Shown here: positions 7,653-14,790 of the stretch, piece by piece
Layout: every line of letters starts with the position of its first letter
Position numbering within the stretch: position 1 is the first letter of the stretch
Source of the DNA: Nitrosopumilaceae archaeon
GTDB taxonomy: Archaea > Thermoproteota > Nitrososphaeria > Nitrososphaerales > Nitrosopumilaceae
Length of the DNA stretch: 48,399 nucleotides
Direction: 5' to 3'
Assembly: GCA_030041535.1 (NCBI GenBank)
Contig: JASHNR010000009.1
Location: 1 to 48,399 of the forward strand
Notes under the pieces: generated by a model
What the model was told of the DNA's origin: nothing
The model's database searches: none
What the model saw: only the letters and a program-made list of their open reading frames with translations
Program-made: the position numbers and the translations under genes

Positions 7653-8336
7653 ATGTTTAAAATATCGATTCAGATCATGACACAGTCAAAAATCATGAAC
7701 TTTGCAGCAAAATGGAACACCCAGAAGGAAAGCCTATCACAGAAGGTAATGGATAAGGTAAAGCCTGATGCTCCACTTAGGCCAAAGATTGATGAGGCAC
7801 AAAAGAAGCTGCAGCTTCAGATAGCAAAACTTGACTCTATTTCACGAAAACTAAAGGAAAAAGACGATTATATTTTCAAAAAAGTTGTAGAGGCAGTAAG
7901 AAGTCACAACAAGCCATATTCTAACGCATATGCCACAGAACTACATGAGATTAGAAAGATGAATAACATGATAACAGGCGCAAAATTAGCCATGGAACAG
8001 ATTCAGATTAGATTAAACACAATGTCAGAACTTGGCGACGTGGTAGTCACGCTGAGCCCATGCATGTCCGTCATAAAGGGCCTAGGAACCAGTTTGAGCG
8101 GACTCATGCCTGAGGCAAGCTCGTCAATGCAGGACCTGTCAAGCATACTAGGAGATATCATGGCAGGCTCTTCAGTCAACGCAGACAGCCAATTTGTTGT
8201 CGATACGACAAGCTCTGAGACAAACCAGATTCTAGAAGAAGCGCAAGCGGTGCTAGAAGGACATGTCAGACAGACAATTCCCGACCTTCCACCCAACTTG
8301 CCTTCTACTACAAAAGAGCAAGCTACTACTATTTAG
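7653..8336 (+). CDS. CdvB/Snf7 (ESCRT-III-like) paralogue
   Basis: ESCRT-III proteins polymerise on membranes; archaeal CdvB proteins act in cell division. The sequence has the basic N-terminal helix 'KPDAPLRPKIDEAQKKLQ', then 'YATELHEIRKM' and 'LRLNTMSELGDVVVTLSP'-like helix segments matching thaumarchaeal CdvB paralogues. There is no C-terminal winged helix, so it is one of the short paralogues rather than full-length CdvB. The longest frame starts at 7653, but TTTAAAATA at 7656-7664 looks like the TATA box, so the true start is probably the ATG at 7677 or 7695. The 3' end overlaps the convergent gene by 8 bp. Confidence 0.85.
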   Translation: MFKISIQIMTQSKIMNFAAKWNTQKESLSQKVMDKVKPDAPLRPKIDEAQKKLQLQIAKLDSISRKLKEKDDYIFKKVVEAVRSHNKPYSNAYATELHEIRKMNNMITGAKLAMEQIQIRLNTMSELGDVVVTLSPCMSVIKGLGTSLSGLMPEASSSMQDLSSILGDIMAGSSVNADSQFVVDTTSSETNQILEEAQAVLEGHVRQTIPDLPPNLPSTTKEQATTI

Positions 8337-8670
8337 AACGCTTTTTGCTTATTTCTGCAAAGTGTTTCTTTATTCGTGATATAGTCGGGTAACTATATCC
8401 TAGTCTCCTGTAGTTTGCTATCATGGTCTTCCAGTTTTTCAAGCGCCATTGAGCTTGCTCGGATGTAACAGAATGAATTTCTTTTTTAATTATGCTTTTT
8501 CTTCCTACTTTTAGAACGCCTGCATCCTTTGCAGTCCATCGGCTTTTTGCAAAATAAAGGCCAGCAAGTATCTCCTCCATCGGCATCTCAGTAAAGTACT
8601 CTTGAAGTGTCTTGATTTGATTATCTGCTGGCTTTTTGCCTACTAAAAGTGTAAGCTCAAACTTTTCCAT
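8329..8670 (-). CDS. Conserved-looking hypothetical, 113 aa
   Basis: A basic soluble protein with no signal peptide. The C-terminal part is Lys/Arg-rich with 'RRLGYSYPTISRIKKHF', which has helix-turn-helix character and could contact nucleic acid; I do not recognise a named family. A TATA-like CATTAAATAG lies about 25-30 bp upstream of the ATG, supporting the start and a leaderless mRNA. It converges with the CdvB paralogue (8-bp overlap). Confidence 0.7.
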   Translation of the reverse strand: MEKFELTLLVGKKPADNQIKTLQEYFTEMPMEEILAGLYFAKSRWTAKDAGVLKVGRKSIIKKEIHSVTSEQAQWRLKNWKTMIANYRRLGYSYPTISRIKKHFAEISKKRSK

Positions 8671-8753
8671 GCAGACTTTTGCAAAATGTGTCTATTTAAT
8701 GTGAAGATCAACTCACATAGACAAGTTTGAAGGGGAAATTTCAAAAACTTGTT

Positions 8754-9023
8754 TTAGATTGCGGATTTTGGTGTGCCCCAGAAAAATTCCTTTCTTAGGA
8801 ACAAATCAAGCTTGTCAAAGCCCTCCAATGATATCTCTTGGTTTTTGAACATCTGAGATATCAAAAGTATCAATTTCTGCTGGAATTCTATATCATGATT
8901 GTGATAACGTTCCATCTTGTCTACAAGTTCTGTTAGTTTCTCAAGCAAAGGCCTGATTTCGTCAGAGACTATCCTCTTTATTTCTGAATTTATAGGCGTG
9001 ATGCCTTCCTCCTGCCTAATCAT
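8754..9023 (-). CDS. Helical hypothetical protein, 89 aa
   Basis: A frame starting at 9044 exists, but CTTTAAATAG at about 9047-9056 looks like the TATA box and puts transcription at about 9024. I therefore start at the ATG at 9023 (first residues MIRQEEG). The protein is mostly amphipathic helix ('RPLLEKLTELVDKMERY') and may form a coiled coil. No family is recognised. An imperfect inverted repeat (ACAAGTTTGAA with TTCAAAAACTTGT, about 8720-8753) follows its stop and may end transcription. Confidence 0.7.
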   Translation of the reverse strand: MIRQEEGITPINSEIKRIVSDEIRPLLEKLTELVDKMERYHNHDIEFQQKLILLISQMFKNQEISLEGFDKLDLFLRKEFFWGTPKSAI

Positions 9024-9347
9024 GACACATAGGAGTAATGCCATCTATTTAAAGCCAGAAAATCACATTTTTTACTTTAGTGAACTAATCTGCGGTATCA
9101 GATAATTCCTAAACGTATTACATCATGCAAGATATTTTCAGTATTTCGTTGAAATGGCATTTATATAGTCATACCTTGAGTGATGCCTCTTTTACCAAGA
9201 AATTAAAATTTTATTTTATGAAAAATTAGCAAAAAAAGTGTTAGTTATTTTGTACGGTACAATTTTTTTCGTGATTAAATTTATTTTCCAATCAAGACAA
9301 AAAAAATTAGATCACATTCTTAAAATATTTTTTATAGATACCTAGCA
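9024..9347. other. 324-bp intergenic region, promoter side of two divergent genes
   Basis: No convincing gene on either strand. It holds the TATA of the minus-strand gene, a TATA-like CATTTATATAG at about 9160-9170 with no good frame after it (possible short RNA, weak), a small dyad TTGTAC-G-GTACAA at 9250-9262, and CTTAAAATAT at about 9319-9329 serving the J-domain gene. Confidence 0.5.
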
Positions 9348-10334
9348 TTGAATAGTAACAATTGCTATCATCTACTTAATCTACAAGAAGGTGCATCCAT
9401 GCAGGAGATAAAAACTGCATATAGAAAACTAGTACTCAAATACCACCCTGACAAGAATGTCTCAAAGCAAGACAGTGAGAAATTCAAATTAATCATTGAG
9501 GCTTATAATATACTTAAAGCAGGTCAAAAAAATCACATTTATACAAATCATCAAAGACCCCACGGTAAAACTTTTGGTGGCAAGGGTCTTGGCTCAATCC
9601 TACGCAATCTCAATCCGGAAAAAATTTTCAAAGAGAAGTGGCATAAATGTGCGAGAGATGCAGAAAGAACGTATCATGACATTCGCAAACACGCTAGAAT
9701 AGCTTTGAAATATCCTGCAAAGGCATCAATGAGAACAGCCTCAGTTCTTGTTCATTCAGTCATTACACGATACAATCAGATTCCTTTCATCATTGACTCT
9801 CAGGTCCATGCCCCTCTTTTGAAGAAATGTCATGGTATTGAAATACACCTAAAAAACAAGGTACATCTCTTCCAAAGATTATTCCACCCCATAGCCATGA
9901 GAGCACTCTATCCACACTATTTGATAGATCTACGAAGACCTTCAAGACTAGACAGGTTAGCAACTGTGCATGAAATTGAGCTTGTCAGACAGGCACGAAA
10001 ACTGTCCAGTGCAAATGATGGTACGTATGGCAACATACCAATCTCCTTTGATTATAATCCGATAAAACATTGCATGAAGTATGAAATACCTATGCTGCAC
10101 TATGCCCAGATAAACAACAAGTTTGGGAAATTCTCTGACATTAAGAGAAAGATGGTGTATTTTGCGGCAATACCCCAGGTCATGGAATGCTACAGCAACA
10201 AGTCACATGGAGCCATGAATTCAGATGAGATGGAACTACCAAATGCCCATTATTATGGCAAAGTGGAAACAGGGGATATACTTATTGATCCTACAATACG
10301 GTGGAGGAATCGGCATCCTAGTTGTTTAGCATAA
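9348..10334 (+). CDS. J-domain protein with unknown C-terminal domain
   Basis: Residues about 4-58 form a J-domain: 'CYHLLNLQEGAS', a helix II 'IKTAYRKLVLKYHPDKN' with the invariant HPD at 33-35, and helix IV 'FKLIIEAYNIL'. J-domains stimulate the ATPase of Hsp70/DnaK. There is no Gly/Phe region and no CxxCxGxG zinc module, so this is a class C co-chaperone. The remaining about 260 residues are basic at first and then a globular region with several His and Tyr; I recognise no family. The TTG start fits the TATA element about 25 bp upstream, giving a leaderless mRNA. Confidence 0.85.
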   Translation: MNSNNCYHLLNLQEGASMQEIKTAYRKLVLKYHPDKNVSKQDSEKFKLIIEAYNILKAGQKNHIYTNHQRPHGKTFGGKGLGSILRNLNPEKIFKEKWHKCARDAERTYHDIRKHARIALKYPAKASMRTASVLVHSVITRYNQIPFIIDSQVHAPLLKKCHGIEIHLKNKVHLFQRLFHPIAMRALYPHYLIDLRRPSRLDRLATVHEIELVRQARKLSSANDGTYGNIPISFDYNPIKHCMKYEIPMLHYAQINNKFGKFSDIKRKMVYFAAIPQVMECYSNKSHGAMNSDEMELPNAHYYGKVETGDILIDPTIRWRNRHPSCLA

Positions 10335-10454
10335 ATTAGCACAATTGTCTCATCGTGTTTGGCGATAGCAATTAGATTTACAATTCAATAATTTGATAAA
10401 AATGAACTAGATTTTAATATATTTACAATCTAATTAACAAAAATTTAAAAATTC

Positions 10455-10814
10455 TCATGTTTTTATTCGCAACTTTATTATTTTAGTATATGAATCGATA
10501 AAGTCTTTGGCATACATATTGGCATGCCTTTCTGAGCCCTTGTGTATTCCAAGCTTTGAGTGAATGTGATGATAATACTCATGTAAAATAACAAATGGAT
10601 TGCGAAAAATGTCAGAGTTTAGCGCATAAATCTTCTTTTCAGATGGCACATATACTGCATATACAGTTCTTCTTTTTCCTTTGACTGTTCCAACGGCTAT
10701 TTTGGGGGTTTCAACTCGATAAAACTCACTTAGTTTGCCAAGTGCACCTTCAGTGGTTCCATCAAGAATCATCTGGACTATCTTTGCCTTTGTTAGATCA
10801 TCAAGATCTGGCAC
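10455..10814 (-). CDS. Small HExxH zinc-protease-like protein
   Basis: The 119-aa protein has 'LHEYYHHIHS' with the zincin HExxH at H78-E79-H82, and a downstream 'SERHANMYAKDF' whose E95 is placed as third zinc ligand, as in gluzincins and ImmA/IrrE-like proteins. The N-terminal 70 residues form a small helical plus beta region ('YAVYVPSEKKIYALN'). There is no signal peptide, so it should be cytoplasmic. ImmA-type relatives cleave repressors, but no partner repressor is next to it. A perfect 20-bp palindrome overlaps its promoter, suggesting specific control. Confidence 0.72.
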   Translation of the reverse strand: MPDLDDLTKAKIVQMILDGTTEGALGKLSEFYRVETPKIAVGTVKGKRRTVYAVYVPSEKKIYALNSDIFRNPFVILHEYYHHIHSKLGIHKGSERHANMYAKDFIDSYTKIIKLRIKT

Positions 10815-10823
10815 GGATTCAAG

Positions 10824-10843
10824 TTATATGATATATCATATAA
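10824..10843. promoter_or_regulatory. Perfect 20-bp palindrome in the zincin promoter
   Basis: TTATATGATA is followed directly by its complement TATCATATAA. The element sits 10-29 bp upstream of the zincin ATG, over the expected TATA position, so a dimeric repressor bound here would block TBP. The function is inferred from position and symmetry. Confidence 0.55.
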
Positions 10844-10886
10844 GCAGTTCAAAAAGCGCTAGTGTTTGTAGTACTTTTGCAGGGAT

Positions 10887-10982
10887 TTATTTCTTGCAAA
10901 CTTGACAGTCACACTCAAACATTCCTGCTTTCCCCATGCATTCCCCATGTTTTTCATCAGAACATTTGTGACAAAGAACCAT
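10887..10982 (-). CDS. Cys-rich mini-protein, 31 aa
   Basis: An ATG frame encodes 31 residues with six cysteines and two histidines: 'CHKCSDEKHGEC' (C4, C7, C15) and 'ECDCQVC' (C24, C26, C29). The spacing suggests one or two zinc (or other metal) sites. It ends in 'KK' then TAA. The upstream strand has an AAAAATA element about 30-36 bp before the ATG. Dense paired Cys in such a short frame is very unlikely by chance. Function unknown; metal binding is inferred. Confidence 0.65.
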   Translation of the reverse strand: MVLCHKCSDEKHGECMGKAGMFECDCQVCKK

Positions 10983-11461
10983 TGTTATCCAATTCTTTGA
11001 CGCATTTGGGGTTATTTTTACCCCCCTATTTCCAACCAAACCTGCCGATCATCAGGTTAGTTTCTGTCCATAAATGGCCTAAAATGGTCTTTTTTAAAAA
11101 AAATATTGTTTTTTTGAATAGACGTTCAAAGGTTAAACCCCTGCTTATTTTCTACGTACCACGAAGAAGGTGATTTTTTCAAAAAGCGGCATTTTTTGTG
11201 GGGGTTTAACACTTGTGCGTGTATATACGAGCCAAGGGTCAAAACACCCCCATTACATGGTAAGAGTTTGTGTTTCTTATTGGCGCACGGCTAGATGTTC
11301 AACCCCCATTTTTTGACCATTTTTTACAAAAAAAGTGTCAAAACATACTGGCATTTTATCATCCAAAAAATCAGATTTTATCAAAGTTTTTTGTAACAAG
11401 TCAAGATGTGATACCCTTGCAATTGCCAAAAAGTTAAGAAATTAATGACTAAACTGCAAAA
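10983..11461. other. 479-bp intergenic region with repeated C-tract motifs
   Basis: I see no believable gene. The stretch is full of long A/T runs and of a motif of the type GTTnAACCCCC: 11132-11141, 11200-11210 (opposite strand), 11237-11251 (variant with CAAAACACCCCC) and 11297-11307. GTTAAACCCC (11132-11141) and GGGGTTTAAC (11201-11210) are exact inverted copies 59 nt apart and could form a long hairpin. A TATA-like GTATATAC lies at about 11221-11228. Confidence 0.55.
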
Positions 11462-11788
11462 TCAGGCAGAAATTGGATAGTTTTGGTTGCGCCATATAGA
11501 CGGCAGTTTTTCAATTTGCTCCAAAATCTCCAAAGCCGCAGTACTGTCCCTACGCTTTACTGCAGTTGCAAAGCTAAATCCCAATTTTATGGCATCAGGG
11601 GTCAGATCCTTTACTTTCTCAAGATTGCGTCCTTCCTTTCTCATCCTCTCCCCGAGGGCGCAAAATTTCCAGTTATCAGACAAAGATTGTTCAGTACAGG
11701 TCAGTGGTTCTCGTAGCCTTTGTCGCCAATCACTTAATTCTATTTTTTCTAAAATATTTTCAAGTTTCTGAGTGTAAAAGATCCTCAT
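11462..11788 (-). CDS. Hypothetical protein, 108 aa
   Basis: A soluble, largely helical protein with two sections: an N-terminal half with 'LSDWRQRLREPL' and 'WKFCALGERM', and a C-terminal helix pair 'LGFSFATAVKRRDSTAALEILEQIEKL'-like. The first half looks as if it could be a small helical bundle; no catalytic motif or membrane segment is visible. I do not recognise a family. The convergent plus-strand frames here look like shadows because only this one has a globular composition. Confidence 0.65.
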   Translation of the reverse strand: MRIFYTQKLENILEKIELSDWRQRLREPLTCTEQSLSDNWKFCALGERMRKEGRNLEKVKDLTPDAIKLGFSFATAVKRRDSTAALEILEQIEKLPSIWRNQNYPISA

Positions 11789-11843
11789 CTTTTTCAGTGT
11801 AATATTTTCCTGGCTATACTTTAGTCTTTTTACACGGGATGCA

Positions 11844-12101
11844 TCACGTGGATTTGATGGTCTCAGGAACCTTTTCCCTGGCTTGGACTATCTCTATTTC
11901 CACTGTCTCAATTGGTTCATCTACCACATTTCGTTTAATTGAGAACATCTTGGGTTTATCAAAATCTTTAGTGCAGTCGGGACAAGCATAAACCAGAACC
12001 CTGTATTCGTTTGGAGCTTTTGGATTTGAAAGGCGAGGGTAGTAAACTAATCTTCCCCCACAATCCACGCAATATCTATTTGCGCGTCTTGTTCTGGCCA
12101 A
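11844..12101 (-). CDS. Zinc-ribbon protein, 85 aa
   Basis: Two CxxC knuckles, 'CVDCGG' (C11, C14) and 'CPDC' (C40, C43), define a zinc ribbon across the first 50 residues, after a basic N-terminus 'ARTRRANR'. An acidic/hydrophobic tail follows ('IETVEIEIV'). The start is a TTG at 12101: a strong Shine-Dalgarno AGGAGGT (12107-12113 on the complement) lies 5 nt upstream and there is no alternative ATG, which is unusual in this mostly leaderless window. A nucleic-acid or translation-related role is possible but unproven. Confidence 0.75.
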   Translation of the reverse strand: MARTRRANRYCVDCGGRLVYYPRLSNPKAPNEYRVLVYACPDCTKDFDKPKMFSIKRNVVDEPIETVEIEIVQAREKVPETIKST

Positions 12102-12188
12102 TGCGGACCTCCTGCATGTGAGAGTATGTAGCGATCAGTATTAGATCTATCTAGTCTAACAGAATAAACTAAAGCGTGATCGTAATAC

Positions 12189-12214
12189 AATATTTCACAA
12201 CTCGAATTTAGAAA
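12189..12214 (-). repeat. TTCGAA-type dyad, copy 2
   Basis: On the minus strand this reads TTTCTAAATTCGAG then TTGTGAAATATT. It differs from copy 1 (7551-7576) at three of 26 positions and keeps the TTTC...GAAA symmetry. It lies between the tRNA-Asn gene and the zinc-ribbon gene, 81 bp from copy 3. Confidence 0.65.
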
Positions 12215-12269
12215 TACCTTATCACAAGCATGGTAATTCAACGCATTTTGATTTACAGATGCAAAAAAC

Positions 12270-12295
12270 AATGTTTCATAATTCGAATTTAGAAA
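12270..12295 (-). repeat. TTCGAA-type dyad, copy 3
   Basis: On the minus strand this reads TTTCTAAATTCGAATT then ATGAAACATT, 25 of 26 identical to copy 1 although 4.7 kb away. It begins 8 bp after the 3' end of tRNA-Asn and is followed on that strand by GTTTTTTG, so it may end tRNA transcription. Confidence 0.7.
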
Positions 12296-12302
12296 TATCA
12301 AC

Positions 12303-12375
12303 GCCGCCCGTCAGACTTGAACTGACGACCCGCTGATTAACAGTCAGCTGCTCTACCACGCTGAGCTAGGGCGGC
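12303..12375 (-). tRNA. tRNA-Asn (anticodon GTT)
   Basis: A 73-nt cloverleaf. The acceptor stem GCCGCCC pairs with GGGCGGC. The D arm GCTC...GAGC, anticodon stem GCTGA/TCAGC around loop CTGTTAA (anticodon GTT) and T arm GTCAG/CTGAC with TTCAAGT are all intact. There is no encoded CCA and no intron. A TATA-like GATTAAATC lies about 28 bp upstream of the 5' end (about 12402-12412). It follows the last ribosomal protein gene, rpl6, but on its own promoter. Confidence 0.97.
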
Positions 12376-12420
12376 AATAGACATTGTTCGTAGAATAAGC
12401 CGATTTAATCCTTGCTGAGA

Positions 12421-12978
12421 TTACTTTTCGATCCCGTCTTGTTTTTCAAAAAGATAAATTCCGTCAAGAAAAACTCGCGAGTCTTTATTTTTGACTTTGG
12501 TATTTTGTTGAAGACTTGCACATGTTTGAGAAACATCAGTCAGGACAGGTCCAGTCACTATGACGTCGTCTCCTTTTGATGCAACCTTTGTTGCACCAAA
12601 TATTTTGGATACTCTAGCTGCACGTTCTCCTTGGAAATTCTCCACATGCACACTGCCATCTTTTGCTTTGACTGTGATAGGAAAGTGTGCGTATACTATT
12701 TTCATCTTAAAGGTGTACCCAGTTTGCACTCCCTTGATTAGAGTCCGAACAAGCGACTCTGCAGTCTTGAAGATTGCATAGTCTCTCTTGCGAGTACCTT
12801 GAGATTTTAGCATTATATTTTTGCCATCTATTTTAATATCAATTGGGATTTTCTTGAAACTTTTCCTTGTCTTTCCCAGAGGACCCTCGACACTGAGAAT
12901 TCTGTGGTGTTCGAAGACCTTTACTTTATCAGGTATCTCAATTTTTACCTCGTGTATTTCAACTTGCTCAGTAGACAT
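12421..12978 (-). CDS. rpl6: Ribosomal protein L6 (uL6)
   Basis: A large-subunit protein at the base of the factor-binding stalk. Two repeated alpha/beta domains are recognisable: 'KVKVFEHHRILSVEGPLGKTRK'-type N-terminal strands, and 'GATKVASKGDDVIVTGP' in the second domain. Length 185 aa is normal for archaea. Its start overlaps the rps8 stop by 11 bp. It is the last gene of the cluster here; L32e, L19e, L18 and S5, which usually follow in archaea, are absent and tRNA-Asn comes next. Confidence 0.93.
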   Translation of the reverse strand: MSTEQVEIHEVKIEIPDKVKVFEHHRILSVEGPLGKTRKSFKKIPIDIKIDGKNIMLKSQGTRKRDYAIFKTAESLVRTLIKGVQTGYTFKMKIVYAHFPITVKAKDGSVHVENFQGERAARVSKIFGATKVASKGDDVIVTGPVLTDVSQTCASLQQNTKVKNKDSRVFLDGIYLFEKQDGIEK

Positions 12979-13360
12979 ACCCTATCAATAGTCCTCCAAT
13001 ACCTTTCGTGATTGCGTCATGATGTGACATTACACCTTGATTTGTTGTAACAATAAGCATACCTCTTGAATAGGACGGCAAATACTGCTGCTCCCATTTT
13101 GCATAGCCATCTTTGTTTACCTTGAACGTTGGAGTAATTGCTCCACACTTTGTTATTTTTGCAAGTAACTCTATCTTGAATTTGCCTCCTCTTTTATCGT
13201 CAACGTGCTCAAATTCTCCAATATAATTATGATTTTGCAGTGTTTTTAGCACCTCAGTTGCAATCTTTGATGTAGGCAATACCACACAGTCTCCCTTTCT
13301 TCGTGCTTCGCTGTTGTACAATGTCACAAACAAGTTTGCTAAAATATTGGTTGTTGGCAT
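12968..13360 (-). CDS. rps8: Ribosomal protein S8 (uS8)
   Basis: Binds 16S rRNA helix 21 in the small subunit. The N-terminal 'NILANLFVTLYNSEARRK' and the C-terminal 'SRGMLIVTTNQGVMSHHDA' (the conserved S8 signature region) identify it. At 130 aa it matches the archaeal/eukaryotic S8/S15a type. It starts 5 bp after the rps14 stop and overlaps rpl6 by 11 bp. Confidence 0.95.
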   Translation of the reverse strand: MPTTNILANLFVTLYNSEARRKGDCVVLPTSKIATEVLKTLQNHNYIGEFEHVDDKRGGKFKIELLAKITKCGAITPTFKVNKDGYAKWEQQYLPSYSRGMLIVTTNQGVMSHHDAITKGIGGLLIGYVY

Positions 13361-13365
13361 ATCTA

Positions 13366-13545
13366 TTACCTAAATTTGTTAAACCCCAATGAAACAGCTA
13401 CTTCTCTGAAACATCGTCTGCACAGTGTCAAGTCATATTTTTGAATAACAGCATTATAGTCACCGCATCTTTTACACCATCTAGAGCCCTTTCCGAATTT
13501 GTGCTCCTTTCTTCCAGTTACCTTGTAATCTCGATTCTTGGCCAT
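13366..13545 (-). CDS. rps14: Ribosomal protein S14 (uS14), zinc-binding type
   Basis: A 59-codon frame gives the basic start 'MAKNRDYKVTGRKEHKFG' and four zinc-ligand cysteines in 'WCKRCG' (C24, C27) and 'LCRRCFRE' (C42, C45). This is the short zinc-containing archaeal/eukaryotic S14/S29 type. It lies between rpl5 and rps8, the canonical archaeal position, with its ATG one base from the rpl5 stop. Confidence 0.95.
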   Translation of the reverse strand: MAKNRDYKVTGRKEHKFGKGSRWCKRCGDYNAVIQKYDLTLCRRCFREVAVSLGFNKFR

Positions 13546-13546
13546 C

Positions 13547-14077
13547 TTATATCACTTGGACTCCAAATTCGCGCGCCATGAATTCCTTTGCATGCTCAGA
13601 AGTAATTCGGTGATTTAGACCAATACTTGCCTTGTGTTTGCTTCTGACTCTAATGTTAAATCCAGGTCTTGTCAGCGAGACGGTAATATTGAGCCCTACA
13701 ATTCCAACGTTAGGATCGTATTTTACCCCCGGTATATCAATATGTTCACGTATTCCAAAAGAAACATTGCCAAACTCATCAAATGATGAGCTCTTAAGCT
13801 GACTTCCTTTGGCAGTGACTAGTCTTTTTATCAATTCAAGCGCAGGTTGTTTTCGTATGGTTACTGCAACTCCAATTGGTTCGCCTTTGTGTACACCCCA
13901 ATCTCTTTGAGTGGCTTTTGCCGCTCTAGGATTTGGTTGCTGGCCTGATATTTGCAGTAATGCACGTTTTGCCTTCTCAATTGGTTCACCTGATTTTCCA
14001 ACACCCATATTCAGCACTACTTTTGCAACTGTTATTCTTTTCATTGAAGATTCCATTTTTTGTGCCATATTTATCAC
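13547..14077 (-). CDS. rpl5: Ribosomal protein L5 (uL5)
   Basis: Part of the central protuberance, contacting 5S rRNA and P-site tRNA. 'ITVAKVVLNMGVGKSGE' near the N-terminus and 'GLNITVSLTRPGFNIRVR' toward the C-terminus are the conserved L5 strands. The start is ambiguous between two Met codons (residues 1 and 4). It overlaps rps4e by 4 bp and its stop is followed directly by rps14, so it belongs to the same operon. Confidence 0.95.
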   Translation of the reverse strand: MINMAQKMESSMKRITVAKVVLNMGVGKSGEPIEKAKRALLQISGQQPNPRAAKATQRDWGVHKGEPIGVAVTIRKQPALELIKRLVTAKGSQLKSSSFDEFGNVSFGIREHIDIPGVKYDPNVGIVGLNITVSLTRPGFNIRVRSKHKASIGLNHRITSEHAKEFMAREFGVQVI

Positions 14078-14790
14078 TGGATTTGTATCACGGGTTTGTC
14101 CTTTCCAACTGCCATGACCAAGTCAGATGGAATTTCAATTTGTCTATCGTCAATATCAACCAAAGCCCTTCGAGGCAATACGAATGTTCCCTCTTCAATT
14201 TCTGCAACTTTTCCTATCTTTCCTGCGTTCACACCGCTAGTTACAATAACTTGTGCGCCTTTTTCGAGTTTTATCACATCAAGAATCTTGATTTCTGGAA
14301 CTTGTACAAGACATGTGTCACCCACACTTACTTTAGTGTCAGAGATAAGAATTCGTCCATCATGGAAACCTAGTTGTGTTTTTTTATCCTTGATTGTGAT
14401 TTTTTTTGTAACCTTTAGCAGTTTTTTTGTTTTTTCAGATGCGTTTATTACAATTGGTTTTAAAACAGTTAGATCTTTTGGAACAAGGCGATATATTTCC
14501 GGCACCCCTTGCAGTTCTACTACATCCATCAGCCCAATGCCGTGGTGGAGTGACTTGCGAACAACTCCGTCCACTGTAATTTTTCCTCCATATACGACAG
14601 ATTTTACTTCTCGAAGAGAATCTGCAAGCTTTAGCGTGTCACGCACAAATACAGCCGTAGGAACAGAGACATCTTTTTTGTGACCTCCTGGCTTGACTGT
14701 AACTACAAATCTCTTATCCTTTCTTGTAATTCCCCAGAAAAGCGGGGCCATTTGTCTTTTTAATTTCTTGCTTCCAGATATGCTAACCAT
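14074..14790 (-). CDS. rps4e: Ribosomal protein S4e
   Basis: A small-subunit protein found only in archaea and eukaryotes. 'KLKRQMAPLFWGITRKDKRF' at the N-terminus is the S4e signature region; an S4 RNA-binding domain (about 40-105) and a KOW-like segment 'GAQVIVTSGVNAGKIGKV' follow. At 238 aa it is the usual size. It overlaps rpl5 by 4 bp and touches rpl24 at base 14790. Confidence 0.95.
   Translation of the reverse strand: MVSISGSKKLKRQMAPLFWGITRKDKRFVVTVKPGGHKKDVSVPTAVFVRDTLKLADSLREVKSVVYGGKITVDGVVRKSLHHGIGLMDVVELQGVPEIYRLVPKDLTVLKPIVINASEKTKKLLKVTKKITIKDKKTQLGFHDGRILISDTKVSVGDTCLVQVPEIKILDVIKLEKGAQVIVTSGVNAGKIGKVAEIEEGTFVLPRRALVDIDDRQIEIPSDLVMAVGKDKPVIQIQ

Noticed and set aside
9158-9220. 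TATA-like CATTTATATAG followed by a GGCAT/ATGCC pair, as a possible small RNA
   Set aside because: The pair is too short and partly overlaps the TATA, and there is no clear end; noted only as weak in the intergenic entry.
10862-11173. A 103-codon plus-strand frame
   Set aside because: It covers the Cys-rich mini-gene in antisense, and its product (Leu/Phe/His-rich, no regular secondary structure) looks like translated antisense and intergenic DNA.
12047-12301. An 84-codon minus-strand frame between tRNA-Asn and the zinc-ribbon gene
   Set aside because: It contains both dyad copies, overlaps the ribbon gene's start, and has no promoter or family resemblance.
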